Of a stretch of 64,000 nt of DNA, positions 32,112-41,569 are shown in pieces (the stretch's first letter is position 1; the number at the start of each line of letters is the position of its first letter). The DNA is taken from positions 56,380,031 to 56,444,030 of the forward strand of contig CM018682.1 in the NCBI GenBank assembly GCA_009363875.1, in the 5' to 3' direction. Source of the DNA: Mikania micrantha. Its lineage: Eukaryota > Streptophyta > Magnoliopsida > Asterales > Asteraceae. Both the position numbers and the translations under genes were made by a program. The notes under the pieces were generated by a model that was not told where the DNA came from, ran no database searches, and saw only the letters and a program-made list of their open reading frames with translations.

Positions 32112-33896
32112 TATTTTCATGTTCAAACTTCTCCATCCACTTCTTAAGTTCCAGTTTCTACTGCACAACCATCAACACCACCTTTTATTCCTACTGCTCC
32201 ATCATTTGAATCACCCAGTATTGGTGTTATCTTAACTGATAGTTTTGATACTCAATCTACACAGATCTTAGCGTTGAAAGCTCAAATTTATGAGTTGCAA
32301 TCTGAGAACATTACTTTGAAGGCTAGGGTGAATGTTTTGGAAGGGACAGTTGCTGACCTTACCAAACAAACTTCTTTGATTATACAAATGCAAGATCAAT
32401 TGGATACTTTACAAGCTGAAGTTGCAGCTAGTAAGGATTATCAACATTAAGTCAACAAGATGGATTTAGCTTCATTTGATACAATGAACGCTAAATTTCA
32501 TAATATAACAAAGATGATCAAGTCCCTTTACGATAATGCTTTCCAAGTGTTCAAAGATCATTATAATCAGATTCAGGGACTTAAGGCACGAATGATGAAT
32601 CCTTCAGCTCAGGGGGAGACTAGCTGTAGAGCTGAAGCGATTACACCATTTACTGGACTCAGGAATGATGATGATGATAAAGATGAACAAGGTGGTCCGT
32701 CCACTGGCAATGATCCTGTAACTGTAAACAAGGAAGGTGTATTATCTCAGGGGGAGCCAGCTGGAGCAACTTCTACATCAGTAAGGTCAGATGACAAAGG
32801 CAAAGAGAAAGTTCAAGATAATGAATTTGTTAATAATTTTATTATATATCCATTAGAAGATCAAGATGATCCTTTAATGCTTCTTTTACATTCTTTGGGT
32901 ATGATGATCAATATGATGGTTAGTATGTTCTGGACATTGATCCAAGATTAAATGAAAAAGAGTATCAATTTGTGCATAAATTTGAGGATATGGATGATAT
33001 TCCTGATCAAGAACTGGAAGAAGGGGAATGTTTTCCAGTTAAAGAAGTTAGAGATCTCTTCATGGATCTGCATTGGGAAGAAAAAGTGATCAAAGAATCA
33101 GTTGAAAAGTTGATAGTTGATTGTGTGATTCAATCAAATAAAGATGAAATGAGAAAGAAACAATAAATGAAGATTTAATCAAGTTGAGGTTATACAACTT
33201 GCGAAAGATGCTTTAGCTAATACTCCACAAAGTTCAACTTAGAAGAAAAAGTACAGGAACAAGACAGAGTGTGTTGAAAAGATATTAGCTTGAAAATTTG
33301 AGACTGAGAGCAAGTTGTTTATAATCAAGAGAATTGATGGAGTTCAGTATTTGAAGAAGTAAATTAAGAGCTTTCATCAATTTCCATTGTGTGAATTGAG
33401 AGTTTTGACAAAAATAAGGTTAATCAACCATGCCAATGATTACATGGCTCGTTTTATTGAGAAAACAATAAGAAAAGAGGTTCAAACTATGAAGTTTGAG
33501 TTGTTAAAACCTCAGAAGTTAAGGAAAAATCCAATTCTTGATAATCTGGATTGGATTACTAGGAAGTGGAAAGTGTGTTATGAATTCAAACCAGTTAAGT
33601 CTTTGAAAAGAATTCCTCTTTTAAAGCTTAATTTAGGTATTATGAATAACCTCCACCGATGGAATTTAGATGGTTATACTTCTGAAGCCATTTTTCAAGA
33701 TATAAATAAAGTGGAATTGTGTAGAATCTTTGATCCTATCCGCTTGATTAATGTTTCAGAAGATGATCAGAGGAAGTTGTCAATAAAACAAATTCAGTAT
33801 CATAAAGATCACAAAGACGAAGCAATACAGTTCAAGAAGGTGTTAGATGTATGTATCAAGCACAAGATTTGTGCTGGTAGTCATCTACCCTCTTAG
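32112..33896 (+). pseudogene. Co-2 aORF, C-terminal half
   Basis: After sLTR-1 the ORF resumes with a Pro/Ser/Thr-rich stretch, then a clear coiled-coil (ILALKAQIYELQSENITLKA, LEGTVADLTKQTSLIIQMQD; about 32265-32440) with heptad leucines. After a stop it continues FDTMNAKFHNITKMIKSLYD and an acidic Gly/Ser linker. C-terminal pieces read EDMDDIPDQELEEGECFP, FIEKTIRKEVQTMKFELLKP and NLHRWNLDGYTSEAIFQDIN, ending in a stop at 33894-33896. Several stops and frameshifts break it. Coding bias and the linear order support one long former ORF of over 900 residues. Function unknown. Confidence 0.55.
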
Positions 33897-33941
33897 TGGA
33901 TAGAATGAAGACCAACACTGACATGTTGCTAAGGGTGAGTC

Positions 33942-34430
33942 TGTTAGTACCTTATAGCATCAGCTTCAGTTGTTGAATTGAAGATTGAAGATTGCAGCTG
34001 AGTTGATGAGAAGATTTTTATGATTATTGTTTTCGTATTAGTTTTAGTTTAATATTATTTTGTTTTGATTGTATTTGTTTTGTTTTGAAATATTGTAATT
34101 TGACTAAGTGTTGTACTGTAAATACTAGTAGTATCGACAGAGGTTACCATCGATACTAATAGTATCGACAAAATGCCTATATATAGCTTAGTCTCAATAC
34201 AATCAGTATTGATCCTAGACATAATTCTGATTTCTTAACATTGTAATTCTCTCTTATTGTACGAATTGAATTCTAGTGATTAATACAAGAAGAGTGGATT
34301 TATTTCATTGTGTTTTTAGATTCTATTCTACTTGGTTAATTTTATATTTTTTCATACATGATGTTATGGATTCCGCACGTGGTGTCATGTTATACCTGAT
34401 CATCTAGATCCTAACCGTGTAGCTACAACA
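33942..34430 (+). repeat. Co-2 3' LTR
   Basis: Starts TGTTAGTACC after a purine-rich AAGGGTGAGTC and ends GCTACAACA, next to unrelated minus-strand integrase sequence. It holds three TAGTATCGA/ATCGATACTA motifs (34125-34170) directly upstream of a TATA box (CTATATATAGC, 34178-34187). The start is less certain than the end. Confidence 0.6.
34120..34187 (+). promoter_or_regulatory. Co-2 LTR promoter
   Basis: AGTAGTATCGAC, ATCGATACTAAT and AGTATCGACA lie within 50 bases before CTATATATAGC. The motif is the one clustered in the Co-2 spacer. Confidence 0.55.
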
Positions 34431-35740
34431 ATCAATACCCGGTTCAATGTATAACATGCATTAGCAATTGCTTCATTCCAAAATTGAACCGGTAAAGAGG
34501 AGTCAGCAAGCATTGTTCTAGCTGCCTCAATTAAAGTTCTGTTCTTTCACTCAGCAACACCATTCATTTGAGGGACATATGGAGCACATAACTGATGTAC
34601 AATTCCGCGTAGATTGTAGAAAGTCTCCATGTGATTTTTAAACTCTGTCCCATTATCTGTTCTGAACATGCAAACCTTAAGCTTATAAAGAGATTCAAGT
34701 TTAATTACCAGAAATTGGATACATTCGAATGTCTCAGATTTCTCCTTCATGAAAAACACCCAAGAATATATGGAGAATTCATCAGTGATGACCAGACAAT
34801 ACTGATCTCCAGCAATGCTCTTGCGGTTGACGAAAACCAAGCAAATCAATGTGGAGAAGCTCAAGGGGAACAGTAATTGAATGAAATTTTTTTGAGTTTG
34901 TGAGACTGCTGGGTTTGCTTTCCCTTCTTACATGAGATGCACACATCAGACAGTTTGAAATTCCTTAAACTCACACCTTCAACCAGATTGTTATGAACCA
35001 GATGATTCATCTTTCGTAAGCTCAAGTGACCCATCTTCTTATGCCAGAAGATAGAATCTTTCTCTGTTGACTTAGAAATAAAACATGAAGTTGTAGAAGA
35101 TGTAGTTGAAGCTGTGGAGATATATTAAGAACATACAGATCCTGCTTTCTTGGAGCTGACATCAATATCTAGTCTTCAGGAATAACGAAATCTTCTTGAG
35201 AATGTAACAGTTAGAATCAACAAATAAAACTCTATATTTCTTGTCTCAGATTTGTGATACTAAGAGAAGATTATTCTCAAGCTGCTTCACATACTTCACT
35301 TTGTCAAATGAAACTTATCCATTTGAAATACTTCCTTTACTAGTAATGGAACCACCTTTATCACCGACAAAAGCTACTTATCCTCCTCTAATTGAATTGA
35401 CATTTGTAAAAAGAGATATGCCTCTTGTCATGTTCCTTGATGCCCCACTATCAACAACCCAAGTGCTGTTAAGAGCAGCATTTCGGGCAACCTGCACAAA
35501 TACAAGCTATTAGTTGAAATTCGGTACCCAAGCCTTTACAGTCTTGGGTTGACCCAATGAGTCTAGGATCTTTATTATTATCCATTTCCCATCCAAAGTC
35601 ACTTTATTTGGGAGGTCTGAAGATTTGTCAATGTTTGGAGTTGAAGTCTCAGAGGACTTTGCCTTCCAGATATTGTTTTTGTTGAGAGATTTTTCAAGTA
35701 GAATGAGGATGGCTTGAAATGTTTGACCCAAACATTCTTA
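34431..35740 (-). pseudogene. Co-3 protease and integrase (copia, broken)
   Basis: Minus strand. Protease end with DSGASRNMT near 35450. Zinc finger FWHKKMGHLSLRKMNHLVHN and CISCKKGKQTQ near 34930-35050. Core with YCLVITDEFSIYSWVFFMKE, FRTDNGTEFKNHMETFYN and PQMNGVAE. It then stops abruptly at TLNRV against the Co-2 LTR. Several stops are present. The catalytic Asp of TDNGTEF is kept, unlike in Co-1. It continues to the right in the gag pieces beyond Co-4. Confidence 0.85.
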
Positions 35741-35756
35741 GGTGTGTCCCGATCAA

Positions 35757-36091
35757 AAATCACCCTTTTTCCTTTATCTTGAAGCTGCTTGGATGAAGAA
35801 ATTCATGACTGATCTCGGTGTGGTTCCTAGTATTAGGAAACTAATAGAGATATTATGTGATAACACTGGTGCCATTGTTCAGGCAAAGGAACCAAGGTCA
35901 CATCATAGGCCAAAGCACATACTCAGACAGTTTCACTACATTAGGGAAGTAGTGGAAAGAGGAGACATCAAGATAGACAAAATTCACACAGATCAAAATC
36001 TAGTGGATCCTTTTTTAAGGCTATGCCTCTGTCTAAACACGAGGAGCATGTTGAGAAGATAGGTCTTAGGTTTGCTAGTGATTGGATTTGA
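35757..36091 (+). pseudogene. Co-4 RNase H C-terminus
   Basis: Reads EAAWMKKFMTDLGVVPSIRK, CDNTGAIVQAKEPRSHHRPK, HILRQFHYIREVVERGDI and KIHTDQNLVDPF. After one missing base it continues to SKHEEHVEKIGLRFASDW and a stop at 36089-36091. DNTGAI and HxxRQFHYIREVV are copia RNase H signatures. The end differs from Co-1 and Co-2, so this is another copia lineage. Confidence 0.85.
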
Positions 36092-36959
36092 TCTGTATTT
36101 TAGTATTTGGGTGTTTTCGAATTAAAGTTACATTGGATATTTATTTTGATTTAATGGTTAAATGCATAATAAATATTGTTTCTTTATTCGCTATTTTGTA
36201 CGTTTTAGTATCCTTGAATATGGTATTCTAAATGTCCGTAGTGATCAGATTCATGGGAATCAATCTGAATTAAGACTACTTGAATGCTTGGTTAGTTTAT
36301 AAGATAAAAGTTCAAAGGGTTGAGGACCAAGATTCATAGACATACATTAGAGAATGATGTCGGATGTAACTCGTTTCAAAACGTTCTTCATGGATCATTG
36401 TCATAAGAAGTTTTGAATATGGTATGATCTATATATATCCTTAGACCTAAGGAACATATTGGAACTGACATTAGTCTAAGGTTTTTCTTTGATCTTATCT
36501 AATGTTGTTCTGAAAATGAGCAGCAATAAGGATATTTGATTGCGAATGGTTTCGAAACTAAGTGGGAGTTGTATGCTACCAAAGGGATTCTATACACTTA
36601 TATAACTAAGAGATGATAGTCTCGTGCCCTTGTTAATTAAACTGGTGTAAATGCATGGCCGTGCTCAAACTAAGAGTAGTTTGTTAGACCATTTTAAATT
36701 GGAGAACGAGAATCAGAATGTTTGAACAACATATGAGAATGATATGTGATCCATGTCTCATTCTCAAAGAATGTCACTTAGAAAGGATAAATAGATAAAG
36801 GTTACCATGACTATAATTTTAGTTAAGTAAAGGGTTACTTGAACTAAAAGTTTAGTTGACTTTAGAAGTCATACCCTGCTAGGGGCAGCGCAATGCAGCT
36901 AGGTGTTCAAGACTGTCTACGTTGAATGAATTATGCGATGAATCGTCCAAGTGGGAGTC
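36092..36959 (+). other. Post-pol region of Co-4, nothing recognised
   Basis: AT-rich, no ORF of note. AAGTGGGAG occurs at 36559-36567 and again at 36950-36957; the second looks like a polypurine tract. Confidence 0.4.
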
Positions 36960-37844
36960 TCTTGGATATATGATGTCCGATCATCGATAATATCAACGTT
37001 ACTATTAGGGTATGATCCAAAGAGTTACACTTTGGAAGATACTATTGTGATTATGTCTAAAATTAGTTTTAGATATATTCAATTCCACGAATTATATCAA
37101 GTGGTGTGTTATTATTATTTATGAAATGATAATAATATTGGAGGAATTAATTATTGTGATATATAATTATAATTAAATCGATAAAGTTTAATTAGTTAAA
37201 CTTTAGACATTTAATTAAATGTTGCTAACTAGTTGTTAGTTAGTAATATGTAGAGTAGTAATTAAATGGTTTAATTACTAAAAGAGAATAATTAAATTAA
37301 AAGAGTTTAATTTAAATAATATGTGAAATAAAAGGGTGGGAAACCAATTTTGAATTGGTAATCAAAGATCCTATTTTATGGATCTACTTTGACATTAAAA
37401 AGGAGATCAAACACCATATTTCACATAACTCTTTCACCCACTCTCCCTCTCTCTTTCTTGGTGGCCGAAACCCCCTCCCCTCTCCTCTTGGATTTTCGGC
37501 CAAAGTACCACCACACACCACCACCATAACCAAACCACCCTAGGTGGTTTTACAAAACCGGGTTGTTGCAGTGACACACGATAGAGATCGTGGTTCGTGA
37601 TTCAAGTCATCTAGTGAGACTACTATCGAATCCAAGGTGTGTTTTTGGGAGTTCTTCATTGAGGTCAATTCTAAACACCCTATGGTTGTTTTTCCGTTTA
37701 TTTGTATGTAACTGGATTCCTGGTTTTGGGAAATTTGTTTATGAAACAAAATGTGTAACCTAAACGCTTCCGTTATCGTAAAATCTGATTTTATAATTAA
37801 TATGATTAATTAAAAGTTAAAAATGGTTAGTACAATTCCCAACA
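36960..37844 (+). repeat. Probable Co-4 3' LTR
   Basis: Follows CAAGTGGGAG and starts TCTTGGATATATGATG (TGTTGG-like, one base changed). Ends AATTCCCAACA next to Co-3 gag sequence. Both ends fit copia LTR style (TGTTGG...CCAACA). No promoter is clear. Confidence 0.5.
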
Positions 37845-39690
37845 CCATCACTGATCATGTGCTCAATGATATAAGAAGCACTCTCATAACTCATGGGCTT
37901 GCAAATTAAAGTATCATAGTCGCACTCAACTATTGCTAACTTTTTCTTTGTCTTATTAATGGTATTGAGATAAGAATTAACGGCATCCTGCTTATTAAAC
38001 ACAATGATCTCGATCTCATGCAATTGTTTGTTCAAAGACTCAATTTTTCTTTGAAACTTTTTTCATTTGATTTTAAAACATGATTTGCTTCAATGCATTG
38101 GTTGAGATCACTGATATGAGCTGCATTATGCTCTTGATATGCCAAAACCTTACTCTCAAGGTCAACACAAATGAAACATCTAGAATTTTGAGATAGACAT
38201 TCATCATATACTTTGTCTTGAGATGAGGATGCTGTGTCAACCATCAAGGAAAACAGTGTGATGTGTTGATCTTCATGCTTAGCATATGTTCCTTCTTGAG
38301 TTTCAAAATCTGAAATGCTTTCATCCTCTAAGCATGATGAAACATCCGCTCTTGCATTTCTATCTTCTGGATCAGTATCCATCCCAGCTTCAGCTTCCTT
38401 CTTCATCTAATGCAAGCTTTATCATCATTCACTTTATCATAATTTAATCTGAGTTATTGATTTTGTCCTTCATCATTTTGAACCATAAGAGCCTTGTTTT
38501 CATTAGATGAACTTGGTTGAGAAGGTGTTTCAATAGGAACTAAACGTCTCTCAGGATTGGAGGTAGATGATCTTTTATTTTAAAGGGATTCTTGTTCCCC
38601 ATCTTCTTAGGTATGTTGCATTGTCTGGAAAAATGTTCCTTATCTCCACAGTTGTAACATGTAACAAAAGACATGTCAATACCAAACTTCGAATCCTTGC
38701 TAAGATTGATATCCTTCCCCGTTCTTCTAACAAATTCATTGGCTCTTCTCATTGCACTAGCCAAAGCCCACTAATATCGATTCTATCCATATCATCCTGA
38801 TCAATCTGTGAGTAGCCTTCATTTGTCAAGTGAAGATTGCCAATTTGTCCTGTAATCAATCCATCATATGAACTCACAAGAGTTGATAATAAGCCCATGT
38901 GTTCCTTGGCTACTTCCACCGTCACTTTATCAAATTTTTTTGTTTTCCGGTTGACAAAAGAATGACTATCCTCTGAGTGATACATAGAGGCAGAAGTTGT
39001 AGCAAGTTAATTAAAGTGAACATGAATCAAACTAGGAGCCTCAGTGGTTTGAGAAACAAAGGCAGTCTTTAATGGAGCATGAGAGATAGTTCTATCTATA
39101 GTTAGAGTAGAGTAGTAGATAGAAGGATCTTGAACTTGAGCTACTCTCTTTGCTTTCCATTTGTTCTCTATCTCATGTTGCATTGGCTTTTATATGAAGT
39201 CATTGATATCCATGGTGGCAAGCATCTCATTCTGCTTCAATACCATCAGGAAAGATTCCCACTTGGGAGGTAGGGCATCAGCAAGACATTAGATCTTTTC
39301 CTAAGTTGTTGTCATGACTTGATAAAATCTAGCAATAAGCTCATCCAATGACTCGTTCCCTACATACATGAAGTTGTTGAACTCCTTTCTCAAGGCTTTA
39401 GACATGGTGTTCTTCAATGCATCATTGCCTTTATATATTTGTTGCAAAGCATCCCATAGAAATTTTGAAGAATTAAATTATCTGAACTAATGAAATATGT
39501 CCGTAGCAATAGATTGAGACAATATATCATAACCTTCTTCTCAAAATCATAGGCTTTTCTTTGAGGTTCAGTCATCCGAGTAACAAGCACTGGAGTTCCA
39601 TCTTCATTTAGTGGTCTAAAGTACCCACCTTCAATCATCATCCAAAGGTTCTGAATTATGTGGTTTTGATTGACCATCAATGCAAATTCA
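37845..39690 (-). pseudogene. Co-3 gag (copia), with zinc knuckle
   Basis: Minus strand. Starts near 39680 with MVNQNHIIQNLWMMIEGGYF, then PVLVTRMTEPQRKAYDFEKK and LQNFYGMLCNKYIKAM. Further along are SEDSHSFVNRKTKKFDK and the CCHC knuckle CYNCGDKEHFSRQC near 38650. A long C-terminal gag extension follows with CFICVDLESKVLAYQEHNAA and a helical region, KQDAVNSYLNTINKTKKKL. Broken by stops and frameshifts. It ends where Co-4 begins. Gag forms the virus-like particle and binds element RNA. Confidence 0.8.
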
Positions 39691-40435
39691 TTTGTTAGAA
39701 GAGACTATTCGCCTGAATACCTATTCTCCTAAAGAGCTAATTGTATGATATGAAGTTTAGACAGAACGAAAATCCTTCAAACATCTGTTTTAGGCCGATT
39801 TACACCACCAAAATTTGTATACACCTTGAAAACATCATTCCTAAGGTTGTGAATCAATGTTTAGGCAAAAGAAGCTCTAAAACACGAATTTCAGCATTGT
39901 AAAGTAGACTTTTTGGGAAGAGAAAACAGGGTTTTGCAGCCCCTCGAATAGCGCAGAATCCTATTCGGGGGTTTTCCAATCGAAATCAACTTGCCATGTG
40001 GTCAACTGATGATAGGGAATCGACTGTTGGCGTAGAAACGATCAATCACGGACCAGGAATCGAAGTTAGATGCCGGGAGGAGTTGAAACCTAGGTAGATG
40101 TGACAGAGAATGAGCAGAGGTGCTAAGAACATTATGTTGCCATTCGTACGAATGAGTCATGTTAATGACCATTCTGCACGAATGACAACAAACGAATGAG
40201 CAGATCATACGAATAAGTCATCCTAATGATTCATTCGTTAGAAGCAGTCATTCGCTAGACGTTCATTCGCACGAATGAACTCAAGTCTAGGTTCATTCAT
40301 ACGAATGGCCAGTTTGTTGAACAAAATCAAAGATAAACATGTCACACACAACTAAACATTAGATAATACTTGATTTCACTAATAAGAATTACTTTAAAAC
40401 AATCATAAAAGATAATTACAAAGAACAAGGGACAA
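39691..40435 (-). other. Upstream region of Co-3 gag with CATTCGTACGAATG array
   Basis: Likely leader and LTR remnant of Co-3. At 40085-40320 the motif CATTCGTACGAATG and half-sites (CATTCG, CGAATGA) occur about a dozen times. It is nearly palindromic. I could not find LTR termini, a primer-binding site or a TATA box. Confidence 0.45.
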
Positions 40436-40878
40436 TTAATGCATCAACAAAAACTCGGGTGAAATGTTGAATGAGTTAAACAGATCATAAAAATTAAACA
40501 TCCAATTAGGACCTTCTACCGGAGGAGGAGAGGAATAACGCCAAACATCGACATGGTACCATTCCTCGACATTATGAGAGGATATGTTGTGCACCCGTTT
40601 GTTAGGAGTATTGTACCCAAGAAAATAACCATCCTCCATATTCTCGTTGAACTTGCCTTGCTCATGACATTTAAGCATAGTGCACGGAGCACCAAACGGT
40701 TCAAGATACTGATGGATTGGTTTCTACTTATGGAGCAATTCAAAGCCAGTTTTCCCGTGTATCTTGACAATCGATACCCGGTTCAATGTGTACCAAGCAT
40801 TTGCAATAGATCATTCCAAAACTGTACGGGTAGGGAAAAGTCGGCAAGCATAGTCCTAAAGGCCTCAATCAAAGTTCT
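40436..40878 (-). pseudogene. Co-3b: copia integrase end and linker fragment
   Basis: Minus strand encodes MLKCHEQGKFNENMEDGYFL, NKRVHNISSHNVEEWYHVD and GPNWMFNFYDLFNSF, plus upstream ADFSLPV and WNDL pieces. The 40766-40890 DNA resembles 34431-34545 of Co-3, so it is a second copy of the same family. It stops at the Co-5 LTR. Confidence 0.75.
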
Positions 40879-41500
40879 TGTTGGACTAGGAAGTTCTCCG
40901 CCAGGTATATACGACTTTAGACTCTTAGGTCAAAGACTAGGTATAAAATTCCCTCTTAAGTCAAACACTTGTTTTTTCAGTAGTTTTTTAAGTTAACTAA
41001 AAGGAGAATAATAGAGAAATAACACAAGGAATTTTTGTGAAATTCAATTCATAAGGTTCAGGGAATGTTGGGATATAAATATCCAAACATTCAATGCAGC
41101 AAGACAAAATTAATAAGACAAAGTGCCGGAAATTTGTACGAACACTGAAACAGACAAAAGAGTACAACAACTGAAAAGAATGTCAACAACTATTGAAACT
41201 AAAGTCTTCGGTTGTTCTTCAGTCTTTAGTTCTTCTGTGGTCATGATCAGTCATTTTTAGATCTAGTGTTCAAAACGCGGTTGCTGATTCACGATTGTTA
41301 TTCTTGATATCAGTTGATGTCTTTCAATGTAAAGTGATCCGTGGTTGTGCTCCAAGGTTGACATACAGTGGTTGAGTGCACTGTCCGTGGTTATTCTTTG
41401 TGAATCATTCGCGGTTGTCTTTCAGAGGTTGAGTCACTCAGTGGCTCTGCACAAAGTTTAAGGAATGTAGTTGAGGCTCATCATTCCTTATTTTCCAACA
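40879..41500 (-). repeat. Co-5 3' LTR
   Basis: Plus-strand ends TGTTGGACTAGG and TTTTCCAACA. On the minus strand it follows the polypurine tract CCAGAGGGAGAT. It holds repeated CCGTGGTTGT-type motifs (41205-41470) upstream of a minus-strand TATA (ATTTATATCC, 41071-41080). Confidence 0.65.
41205..41470. repeat. CCGTGGTTGT motif array (Co-5 LTR)
   Basis: Two exact CCGTGGTT copies plus variants (TTCGGTTGT, CGCGGTTGT, AGTGGTTGAG, AAGGTTGAC). The same motif recurs at 45740-46020 in the Co-5 spacer. Confidence 0.65.
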
Positions 41501-41515
41501 ATCTCCCTCTGGAAT
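41501..41515 (-). other. Polypurine tract of Co-5
   Basis: Minus strand CCAGAGGGAGAT directly precedes TGTTGGAAAAT. Typical copia plus-strand primer. Confidence 0.75.
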
Positions 41516-41569
41516 GATGAAGCCAAAACCACTTATTTTTTACCCAGAATCAACTTGATTTTATCCTTT

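Larger units (their letters stand above)
14930..34430 (+). mobile_element. Co-2: SIRE-like Ty1/copia element, 5' truncated, with nested insertions
   Basis: Plus-strand order: integrase-RT linker, RT, RNase H, spacer, aORF, 3' LTR. Gag, protease and integrase are missing. RNase H is split by the full-length Ty3-2 (16637-25962): reading across the insertion, NTAAIAIT joins NPVSHKRTKHINI. The aORF is split by sLTR-1 (29192-32111). Without the insertions the element spans about 7.3 kb. Confidence 0.85.
35741..37844 (+). mobile_element. Co-4: 3' end of another copia element, plus strand
   Basis: Contains an RNase H C-terminus, about 870 bases of unassigned post-pol DNA and a probable 3' LTR (36960-37844). 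It sits between two parts of Co-3 on the opposite strand. The 5' part is missing and no target duplication is seen (flanks CTTAG and CCATC). Confidence 0.65.

Noticed and set aside
28070..33896. Classical retroviral envelope gene
   Set aside because: No signal peptide, cleavage site, fusion peptide or membrane helix seen; the name env-like is avoided.
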